A stretch of 64,000 bases of DNA from Muribaculaceae bacterium (GTDB taxonomy: Bacteria > Bacteroidota > Bacteroidia > Bacteroidales > Muribaculaceae). A program made the translations under genes and the position numbers. The DNA is taken from NCBI GenBank assembly GCA_014867205.1, contig WGUO01000007.1:1-64000 (forward strand), in the 5' to 3' direction. Below the pieces are notes generated by a model, which saw nothing but the letters and a program-made list of their open reading frames with translations, ran no database searches and was not told the DNA's origin. Below are positions 17,984 to 25,224 of this stretch, in pieces (the stretch's first letter is position 1; every line of letters starts with the position of its first letter).

Positions 17984-20014
17984 ATGACAAGTGAAAACAC
18001 TAATGGCGCCCCGGTTGCTCCCGACGCCACCACCTTGCGCTACTCCCAGCAACAGATTGAGAATGACCGACGGGTGCTCGAGCTACTCTCTCAGAGTTTC
18101 GGCACACCCATTGCCGCCAGCTCCGAGATCATCAACCTCGAGGCCATACTGAACCTCCCCAAAGGCACGGAGCATTTCGTGGCTGACCTGCACGGAGAGG
18201 ACGAGGCCTTCTCGCATATCCTCAAGAACGCCTCCGGAAACATCAAGCGAAAGGTGCGCGAGATTTACGGCAACGACATGCGCGACTCCGACCTCGCCCA
18301 GTTCTGCTCGCTCATATACTATCCGGAACAGAAACTTGAGCTTATCCGCTCCGAGGAACAGGATCTCGACGACTTCTACAACATCTCGCTCCATCGCCTG
18401 GTCAAGGTGCTGCAGAGCGTGTCGTCGAAGTATACACGCTCCAAGGTGCGCAAGGCACTCCCAAAGGAATACGCATACATAATCGAGGAACTCCTCCACG
18501 AGGCACCGAGCGGCGAGAGCAAGCAGATGTACTATAACCGGATCGTCGAGACTATCATCTCGACCGGACAGGCCGAGGATTTCATCATCGCCATCTGCAA
18601 CGTGATTCAGCGGCTCAGCATAGACCGCCTGCATATCTTAGGCGATATCTACGACCGCGGCCAAGGCGCGCACATCATCATGGACACCCTCTCGAAGTAT
18701 CGCGAGTTCGACATCCAGTGGGGCAACCATGACGCCCTCTGGATGGGCGCCGCTGCCGGCAACATGTGCAATATCGCCAACGTGCTGCGCATCGCCATGC
18801 GATACGGCAACATGGATACCATCGAGGAGGGATACGGAATAAACCTCGTGCCGCTCGCCACGTTCGCCATGGACACGTATGCCGATGACCCCTGCGACGT
18901 GTTCAAGCCCAAACTCGGCACCGGCGCTCCCGAGTTCAACGAACGCACACGCACCCTGCTGGCCAAGATGCACAAGGCCATCAGCATTATCCAGTTCAAG
19001 CTCGAAGGCCGGATGATCGAACGCCACCCGGAGTGGAAGATGGAGGCGAGAAGACTGCTCTCCATGCTGTCGCCCGACTTCTCGACAGTCACAATCAAGG
19101 GAAAGGAATACCCCATGCTCGACTCCAATTTCCCCACCGTCGACCCGAACGATCCCTACCGACTCACTGAGCAGGAAGAGGAACTCATGGACAAACTGCA
19201 CCGGTCGTTCCGGATCAGCGACAAACTGCGCAGGCACATGAACATCATGCTCAACCACGGGTGGATGTACAACATCACCAACTCGAACCTCATGTTCCAC
19301 GCCTCGGTCCCCCTCAATTCCGACGGCTCACTCAAGGAGATCGAGGTCCTGGGAAAGAAACTGAAAGGCAAGGAACTGCTGCACGGGATCGGTGTGCTCA
19401 TGCGCGCCGCCTTCAACAACGAGACCCCGGAAGACATCAGGGACTACGCCCGCGACTATTACTGGTATCTATGGTGCGGCCCTGACTCGCCCCTCTTCGA
19501 CAAGGAGGCCATGACTACCTTCGAGCGCTATTTCATCGCCGACAAGTCGACGCATGAGGAGACGAAGGGATTCTACTATATATTGCGCGAGCGCGAGGAG
19601 GTGGTAGACTCGATTCTCGACGCTTTCGGCGTCAGCGGAACGCACCGGCATATCATCAACGGCCATGTGCCGGTCAAGGTGGGAAAGGGTGAGCAGCCCG
19701 TCAAGGCCAACGGCAAGCTCATGGTGATCGACGGCGGCTTCGCGAAGGCATACCACAATACAACCGGCATCGCGGGCTATACTCTCGTTTACCATTCGCG
19801 AGGTTTCGTGCTCGTGCAGCATGAGCCGTTCAGCAGCACTGAAGAGGCTATCCGTCTCGGCACGGACATCGTCTCGACCACCCAGCTCGTCGAGCTCAGC
19901 CAGAACCGCGTCCGTGTCCGCGACACAGACAAGGGCCTCGAGCTCCAGGCCCAGATCGATGAGCTCCGGGAACTTCTATATGCCTACCGTAACGGTCTGA
20001 TCAAGACACGCTGA
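17984..20014 (+). CDS. fbp: Class III fructose-1,6-bisphosphatase (676 aa)
   Basis: This enzyme hydrolyses fructose 1,6-bisphosphate in gluconeogenesis. It belongs to the large class III (Firmicutes/Bacteroidota) type with a metallophosphoesterase core. Visible metal-site motifs are HFVADLHGEDEAF (near residue 60), LHILGDIYDRG, QWGNHDALWMG (residues 227-250), and the later ILNHGWMYNITNSN and HIINGHVPVK. The length is normal for the class. The frame extends up to a GTG at 17933, but a probable promoter overlaps that codon and the extra residues look non-conserved, so I place the start at ATG 17984 (MTSENTNGAP). The gene is divergent from the DAHP synthase operon. Confidence 0.93.
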   Translation: MTSENTNGAPVAPDATTLRYSQQQIENDRRVLELLSQSFGTPIAASSEIINLEAILNLPKGTEHFVADLHGEDEAFSHILKNASGNIKRKVREIYGNDMRDSDLAQFCSLIYYPEQKLELIRSEEQDLDDFYNISLHRLVKVLQSVSSKYTRSKVRKALPKEYAYIIEELLHEAPSGESKQMYYNRIVETIISTGQAEDFIIAICNVIQRLSIDRLHILGDIYDRGQGAHIIMDTLSKYREFDIQWGNHDALWMGAAAGNMCNIANVLRIAMRYGNMDTIEEGYGINLVPLATFAMDTYADDPCDVFKPKLGTGAPEFNERTRTLLAKMHKAISIIQFKLEGRMIERHPEWKMEARRLLSMLSPDFSTVTIKGKEYPMLDSNFPTVDPNDPYRLTEQEEELMDKLHRSFRISDKLRRHMNIMLNHGWMYNITNSNLMFHASVPLNSDGSLKEIEVLGKKLKGKELLHGIGVLMRAAFNNETPEDIRDYARDYYWYLWCGPDSPLFDKEAMTTFERYFIADKSTHEETKGFYYILREREEVVDSILDAFGVSGTHRHIINGHVPVKVGKGEQPVKANGKLMVIDGGFAKAYHNTTGIAGYTLVYHSRGFVLVQHEPFSSTEEAIRLGTDIVSTTQLVELSQNRVRVRDTDKGLELQAQIDELRELLYAYRNGLIKTR

Positions 20015-20070
20015 ACCATCACCCTACGGCATTATCCATACAGAAAATAATGCATGAATTTTCAATTTTT

Positions 20071-20102
20071 TTTGCGAATTTGGATTTTATCTGCTATTTT
20101 TG
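20071..20102 (+). promoter_or_regulatory. Promoter for the TlpA/DUF6029/Omp28 operon
   Basis: TTTG (20071-20074), 20 nt, TATTTTTG (20095-20102): a full match to the Bacteroidota -33/-7 consensus. It lies just after fbp and about 70 nt before the tlpA-like start codon. Confidence 0.7.
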
Positions 20103-20179
20103 GGGATTAAATGAGGGCTGCGGCGTAAACCGCCCCTCTTTCAACCAATCTAACAGATAAATCAATAAAACGAATCAAT

Positions 20180-20683
20180 ATGAAATCAGTAAGACGAATC
20201 CTGATGATGGCAGCCCTCTTCCTGGGCATCGCCATGTCGGCCAACGCCCAGCTCCCCTCTGTCCAGCTCAAGGACATAACAGGCAAGCCTGTTGACTCGG
20301 CCACTCTCAGCAACGACGGCAAGCCGTTCATCATAAGTTTCTGGGCCACATGGTGCAAGCCCTGCATCCGCGAGCTCACCGCAATCCATGACGTCTACCC
20401 CGACTGGGTCGACGAGACCGGAGTGAAGGTCTACGCCATCTCTATCGACGAGGCACAGAACTCGACCAAGGTAAAGCCTCTCGCCGACTCCCGCGGCTGG
20501 GAATATGACATACTGCTCGACCAGAGCGGCGACTTCGCCCGCGCCATGGGCTGCCAGAATCCGCCTCACGTCGTAGTCGTTGACGGCAACGGCAAGGTCG
20601 TGGAGTCACACTCGGGATATACCGAGGGGTCCGAGGACCATCTCATCGAACTCGTGCGCAGGCTTATTTCGGAAAAGGAGTGA
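20180..20683 (+). CDS. TlpA-like secreted thioredoxin-fold protein (167 aa)
   Basis: A signal peptide (MKSVRRILMMAALFLGIAMS, cleavage near ANA-Q) precedes a thioredoxin-like domain. That domain has FWATWCKPCIREL, whose WCKPC is the CxxC redox site of the TlpA/ResA group, and a cis-proline-type loop (NPPHVVVVDGNGKVV). It acts in the periplasm in thiol-disulphide exchange, probably as a reductant. It is first in a plus-strand operon with the DUF6029 and Omp28 genes, behind a clear promoter. The specific client is not known from sequence; the downstream CxxC lipoprotein and the cysteine-containing T9SS cargo are candidates (inference). Confidence 0.88.
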   Translation: MKSVRRILMMAALFLGIAMSANAQLPSVQLKDITGKPVDSATLSNDGKPFIISFWATWCKPCIRELTAIHDVYPDWVDETGVKVYAISIDEAQNSTKVKPLADSRGWEYDILLDQSGDFARAMGCQNPPHVVVVDGNGKVVESHSGYTEGSEDHLIELVRRLISEKE

Positions 20684-20759
20684 CCGCACGGTGCGGACAT
20701 TCACGACTCCGCGCTGACATTCAAGACAATACAACAATCCCAACAGAACGATTAGTTCC

Positions 20760-22445
20760 ATGAAATCATCCACAAGCCTTGCCTTGGCCCTCGCTGCGGC
20801 GGCTCTCGCGCCGCTGGGTGCCCGTGCCGACTATCCGGTGGCGGTCCATGGCTCGGTCCAGGCCGACATCGTGTTTCCCGAGGTCGACGACGAGATCAAG
20901 ACCGGTTCTTACGACCATAAGATTCTTTTCAATACTTATGCCGACGTCAACATGGCGAGCCGCTTCGTCGACGCCGGACTGAGGGCGGAGTTCATGAAGT
21001 GGCCACTGCCGGGCTACGAGAAGGATTTCGCCGGATGGGGCCTCTCGAACTTCTATGTCAAGGGTAAGTACAAGGGCTTCGAGCTGACCGCAGGAGACTT
21101 CTATGAACAGTTCGGCAGCGGTTTTATCCTCCGTACCTACGAGGAACGCTCGCTCGGAATCGACAACGCCATCCGCGGCGGCCGTCTTAACGTCAACGCC
21201 GTCAAGGGACTGCGCCTTACGCTTCTTGGCGGCGTGCAGCGCCGTTACTGGGACTGGAGCAAGCGCTCGCAGGTCTACGGCGGTAACGCCGAGCTATACA
21301 TGCAGGAGTATATCCCCACGATGGCCGACCATGGCGCAAGCTGGATGATCGGCGGCTCGTATGTGCTTAAGCATGAGAAAGACGAGGATGTCTTCGTGCC
21401 GGGCACGAACTACCGCCTCAACCTGCCGAAGTGCGTCAATGCATTCGATGTCCGCTCGTCGTTCGCCTCCGGTCCCTGGAGCGTGCTCGCGGAGTTCGCA
21501 TGGAAGGGTCAGGACCCAAGTTTCGACAACAGTTATACCTACGGCACCGGATCGGCATATATGCTCAGCGCATCTTACTCGAAGAAGGGCATCAGCGCGA
21601 TGCTCCAGGCCAAGCGAAGCTTCAACATGTCGTTCCGCTCGCAGCGAAGTGTTGATGGTATCTCGGCGTTTATCAACAACATGCCGGCATTCACCTATAC
21701 CCATACATACTCGCTGCCGGCCTTCTATCCCTATGCCACACAGAATGCTCCGGGCGAGTGGGCCTACCAGGGTCAGTTCAGCTACATGTTCCCCCGCAAG
21801 TCGCCTCTCGGCGGCCGCTACGGCACAAAGGTCTCGGTATATGCCAGCTATGTCGCCGGTCTACAGCTCACCCCTGCTCCCGCCGGCCTGAACGGTGCGA
21901 TTCAGGGAACTGACGGACGACGTCCTGTCAATGAGGGCTCGGCATTCCCGTTCTTCAAGTCGGGTCCCTGCAATTATTATGACATCAATGTCCAGATCGA
22001 GAAGCGCTTCTCGGCTCCCTTCACCATGACGTTCATGTATATGAACCAGATGCTCAACAATCAGGTTGTACGTATTGTGGAGACGGACGAGAAGTATATC
22101 CGCACAAATATCCTGGTTGCGGACGCAAAGTATAAGTTCAACCGCAAGTTCACACTGCGTGGCGAACTCCAGTACCTATTCACAAAGCAGGACCAGAAGG
22201 ACTGGGCTTACGGTATGCTCGAGTTCTCGTGGAACCCTTACCTCATGGTGTCGGTCAGCGATATGTGGAACTGCGGCGAGACCGGCACGCATTACTATAT
22301 GTTCGGCGTGACGGGCAATTACCGCAACAACCGTCTGATGCTCAGTTACGGACGCACCCGTGCCGGTTTCGACTGCTCGGGTGGTCTCTGCCGCCCCGTG
22401 CCCTCGATGCACGGCTTCCGCATCAACTACACTTATAACTTCTAA
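20760..22445 (+). CDS. DUF6029 family outer-membrane beta-barrel protein (561 aa)
   Basis: A signal peptide (MKSSTSLALALAAAALAPLG, cleavage after ARA) is followed by beta-rich sequence with regular amphipathic strands and a final aromatic residue (FRINYTYNF), as in outer-membrane barrels. The N-terminal part (ADIVFPEVDDEIKTGSYDHK, FEMTAGDFYEQFGSGFILR-like) fits DUF6029, a Bacteroidota family. In my recollection the family is often found between a TlpA thioredoxin and an Omp28 lipoprotein, exactly as here: 76 bp after the TlpA gene and 18 bp before Omp28. A barrel that pairs with the surface lipoprotein is a reasonable inference; a transport substrate cannot be named. Confidence 0.8.
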   Translation: MKSSTSLALALAAAALAPLGARADYPVAVHGSVQADIVFPEVDDEIKTGSYDHKILFNTYADVNMASRFVDAGLRAEFMKWPLPGYEKDFAGWGLSNFYVKGKYKGFELTAGDFYEQFGSGFILRTYEERSLGIDNAIRGGRLNVNAVKGLRLTLLGGVQRRYWDWSKRSQVYGGNAELYMQEYIPTMADHGASWMIGGSYVLKHEKDEDVFVPGTNYRLNLPKCVNAFDVRSSFASGPWSVLAEFAWKGQDPSFDNSYTYGTGSAYMLSASYSKKGISAMLQAKRSFNMSFRSQRSVDGISAFINNMPAFTYTHTYSLPAFYPYATQNAPGEWAYQGQFSYMFPRKSPLGGRYGTKVSVYASYVAGLQLTPAPAGLNGAIQGTDGRRPVNEGSAFPFFKSGPCNYYDINVQIEKRFSAPFTMTFMYMNQMLNNQVVRIVETDEKYIRTNILVADAKYKFNRKFTLRGELQYLFTKQDQKDWAYGMLEFSWNPYLMVSVSDMWNCGETGTHYYMFGVTGNYRNNRLMLSYGRTRAGFDCSGGLCRPVPSMHGFRINYTYNF

Positions 22446-22463
22446 AGTACAAGAAATTCAGAA

Positions 22464-23339
22464 ATGAAAGCCATATACAGAAACTTTTTACTCGGCACTG
22501 CTTTCGCGGCCCTCGCCTCGGGTCTGGCGTCGTGCGACGACGTCAAGCCTGACGACCGGTATATCCTCGGCGAAGAGATCAAGGCGGAGCGCGCCGTGCT
22601 GCTCGAGGATTTCACCGGCCAGATGTGCGTGAACTGTCCGGAGGCCCACGAGGTCATCGAACAACTTGAGCAACAGTTCGGTCGCGACAAGGTCATAGCC
22701 GTCAGCATCCATTGCGGCGCGTTCGGCATCTCGACCGACCGCACACGCTTCGATGCCGGTATGACAGGTCTCATGACGGCCGAGGGCAATGCAATCATGG
22801 AGGCTTACGGTATTAATTCGTTCCCCATGGGCGTCATCGACATGGGCCAGCCCCAGACTTTCGACCTCTGGCCTACTGCCGTCAGAAATGCGCTCCAGGT
22901 TCCCACCGACGTCAAGATTGACCTGACGGTCAACTATACCCCCGGCGCCGATGACACGGCTGAGAAATTCACCGGAACTATCGATATCAAGGCTGTCGTG
23001 GAGAGCGGTTCCGACCGGCTGGCCAATGTGCAGTTCTGGGTTGTGGAGAATGAGATTGTCGCCTTGCAGCGCAACCTCTCGACCACAGTCCGCGATTATG
23101 TCCACAACAACGTGTTCCGCGGCCAGGCTTTCCCGGGAATTCGCGGCAGTGAGGTCGCCTTGACCAAGGGCATTGACACCGAGGTGACTGCCTCGCTCGC
23201 CAACCGCTGGTCGGACACCGAGCACTGGAACGTCAACAATCTCTCGATTGTGGCGTTCGTAAGCGACAAGTCAGGTGTCCTGCAGGTCACTCGCGTTCCT
23301 CTGGTTGAACAGCCCGAAACCGATGAAAATGATGAATGA
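22464..23339 (+). CDS. Omp28-related outer-membrane lipoprotein (291 aa)
   Basis: The N-terminus ends in a lipobox (LASGLASC), giving a lipoprotein of about 270 residues. The first domain is thioredoxin-like: VLLEDFTGQMCVNCPEAH carries a CxxC (CVNC) at the place of a thioredoxin active site, with HCGAFGI further on. The second half is beta-rich. This is the Omp28 family described from Porphyromonas gingivalis as a surface-exposed outer-membrane protein. It follows DUF6029 by 18 bp. The CxxC suggests a redox or thiol-holding role shared with the TlpA protein two genes upstream; this is inference. Confidence 0.85.
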   Translation: MKAIYRNFLLGTAFAALASGLASCDDVKPDDRYILGEEIKAERAVLLEDFTGQMCVNCPEAHEVIEQLEQQFGRDKVIAVSIHCGAFGISTDRTRFDAGMTGLMTAEGNAIMEAYGINSFPMGVIDMGQPQTFDLWPTAVRNALQVPTDVKIDLTVNYTPGADDTAEKFTGTIDIKAVVESGSDRLANVQFWVVENEIVALQRNLSTTVRDYVHNNVFRGQAFPGIRGSEVALTKGIDTEVTASLANRWSDTEHWNVNNLSIVAFVSDKSGVLQVTRVPLVEQPETDENDE

Positions 23340-23510
<171 letters not shown>

Positions 23511-23526
23511 ACTAAACTCTAATAAT

Positions 23527-24228
23527 ATGAAAAAAATTTACGCTTTTATCGCTGCCGCACTCGTTGCCGGCACAGCAGCCGCACAGACTGTCAACTTCAC
23601 GCAGAACGACAATGTAATCGCGAACGGCTCCACATTTGAGTTCACCGCAGTCGAGATTGAAGACTTTTCCGACTACGGCCTCGGCGTGTCTTACGCCTTT
23701 GACCCCAAGATCTTTATCCAGACAAGCGCAGACATCACTGTCGATGTGGTCGCCGAGTGTACTACAGGACAGAATGTCCAGCTCTGCTGCGGAGGGGCCT
23801 GCGCGAGCGGTGTCACTGTCACTAAATCTGGCATACAACTGAGTGCATCAGAGCCATTGAGCACAATGTTCGAGCAAATGGGCAACGTTCAGTCGGCTGA
23901 CAATATTCCCACTTTTGTCAGCACCGACCTCACGGTATACAAGGCAGGGACAAAAAATGCACTCACATCCATCACTGTAGTGTTCAAGTATGGAGAAAAC
24001 GGTGTCGCCTCGGTCATCACCAAAGACAACGCCTTCTCGTACGCCAACGGCGCGATCAACTACATCGTTGACGGCTCTGCTGCAGCCGCGCTCTACACCA
24101 CCGACGGCCGATGCGTGCTCAACACCAAGGTCAGCGGCCGCGGCTCTATCTCGACAACCGGCATCGCCGCCGGCGTCTACATCTACCGCCTCGGCTCGAA
24201 GACCGGCAAAATCCTTATCAAAGACTAA
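23527..24228 (+). CDS. Small secreted cysteine-containing protein with T9SS type A sorting tail (233 aa)
   Basis: A signal peptide (MKKIYAFIAAALVAGTAAA) is followed by about 130 residues of beta-rich sequence and a C-terminal Por-secretion tail. The tail reads IVDGSAAAALYTTDGRCVLN, then GIAAGVYIYRLGSKTGKILI. The mature domain has a compact cysteine cluster (ECTTGQNVQLCCGGACASG), unusual in this window and well suited to disulphides or metal binding. The gene follows the TlpA/DUF6029/Omp28 operon on the same strand, separated by the inverted low-complexity repeat, and ends before a strong terminator. I do not recognise a named family for the mature domain; T9SS export is the firm part. Confidence 0.85.
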   Translation: MKKIYAFIAAALVAGTAAAQTVNFTQNDNVIANGSTFEFTAVEIEDFSDYGLGVSYAFDPKIFIQTSADITVDVVAECTTGQNVQLCCGGACASGVTVTKSGIQLSASEPLSTMFEQMGNVQSADNIPTFVSTDLTVYKAGTKNALTSITVVFKYGENGVASVITKDNAFSYANGAINYIVDGSAAAALYTTDGRCVLNTKVSGRGSISTTGIAAGVYIYRLGSKTGKILIKD

Positions 24229-24320
24229 AGATAAAAGATTAAAGATTAATACAGAGCGGCGCATATAAGACTTATAAGTGGTATAAGTCGTATAAATTGC
24301 AGCCTAACCCTCTAAACCCT
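24229..24320. repeat. Low-complexity AAAGATTAAAG-word intergenic repeat
   Basis: Words AAAGATAAAAGATTAAAGATTAA begin at the stop codon of the T9SS cargo gene (here split as AAAGATAAAAG then ATTAAAGATTAA). They are followed by three TATAAG-type repeats (24265-24295) and CCTAACCCTCTAAACCCTAAA. The words are the complement of those at 17785-17870. Confidence 0.6.
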
Positions 24321-24325
24321 AAACA

Positions 24326-24375
24326 AAATAGAATTGCGCCTCGCAGAGTCGAAACTGCGAGGCGCAATTCTATTT
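24326..24375. terminator. Bidirectional-looking rho-independent terminator
   Basis: There is a perfect 21-bp inverted repeat with arms at 24326-24346 and 24355-24375 (core AATTGCGCCTCGCAG) and an 8-nt loop. An A-run lies on the left and a T/pyrimidine run on the right. It closes the plus-strand T9SS cargo gene. Confidence 0.85.
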
Positions 24376-24421
24376 CCCTCTTTTCTCTTAATCCAAATGG
24401 GTGTCTGTGTGTTATCTAAGT

Positions 24422-25024
24422 ATGGTAGACTTTTTGCTGATATTGATAATCCTGATGGTGTCAGCTATCACCTTCAATCTGCAGGCCCGGCACAGGGTCC
24501 GCACCCGGCGCGAGGCGACTCGCCTCAGACGCTCCGAGGAATTGCTGCGCGGTCAGTCAGACCGGGCGGTTGACCACACCATCGACCTTATCGGCGAGGA
24601 GGAATTCCACAGGATGACAGAACGCGTAGACCATATTCTCAAGCGCCACGGACATCAGCCATGCATGAGGCTCAACCTCACCTGCGGGCCCGACACACCG
24701 GCCGGCGCCGATGAGCTGCATCACATCCTGCCGGGCATGCCGCTCAGGCTTACACTCTGCACAGAGGGGGGAGTAAACTGGATCGACGTCTATTTCAACG
24801 GTCCGAGAATCGGCAGACTCGCTCTCATGGAGAGCATGATCCTACGTGACGCCATGCGGTCTAACTACGTTCGCGGCGCCTACGTCGCCGAGCAGAACTG
24901 CTTCGGTATCGAGGACTCGCACTTGCTCTCAATAATCGTCTTTCTCGAGAAAAAAGAGAACATATCTCTGCCGGGAAGGGAAACCGCAACCGGACGAGAG
25001 GCCATCTACGATTCTCTTAACTGA
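24422..25024 (+). CDS. Membrane-anchored protein of unknown function (200 aa)
   Basis: The N-terminus (MVDFLLILIILMVSAITF) is a single transmembrane anchor, followed by a basic, helical stretch (HRVRTRREATRLRRSEELLR). From about residue 85 a compact domain runs to LSIIVFLEKKENI. It has the pattern PLRLTLCTEGGVNWIDVYF, then GPRIGRLALMES, then LRDAM, then RGAYVAEQ. The order (core strand, small-residue VxxxGxxIGxL turn, helix) is reminiscent of HIRAN-like domains, but the match is weak. I chose the ATG at 24422; a GTG at 24401 would add seven residues. It stands alone between a terminator and nrdJ. No function is assigned. Confidence 0.72.
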   Translation: MVDFLLILIILMVSAITFNLQARHRVRTRREATRLRRSEELLRGQSDRAVDHTIDLIGEEEFHRMTERVDHILKRHGHQPCMRLNLTCGPDTPAGADELHHILPGMPLRLTLCTEGGVNWIDVYFNGPRIGRLALMESMILRDAMRSNYVRGAYVAEQNCFGIEDSHLLSIIVFLEKKENISLPGRETATGREAIYDSLN

Positions 25025-25224
25025 GAAACTTCACTCCTCTAAACCATGCATAAAATTACCCGTTTTGGAAAACTTATATTTTTTTACACCCTTTTCAACG
25101 AATATTTAAGATTTTTTGGCTAATTTTACATCGAAAATGCATCCTCGGCTTCTGTCGTCGGGGAGAACCTTAAAATATCAACTAAGCATGTAAAAAGTGC
25201 CACGCCGGCACCAACACATTTAGA

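Noticed and set aside
25025..25224. Possible cobalamin riboswitch before nrdJ
   Set aside because: The GTGCCACGCCGGCAC stretch near 25196 is only a short hairpin; the conserved core elements are missing.
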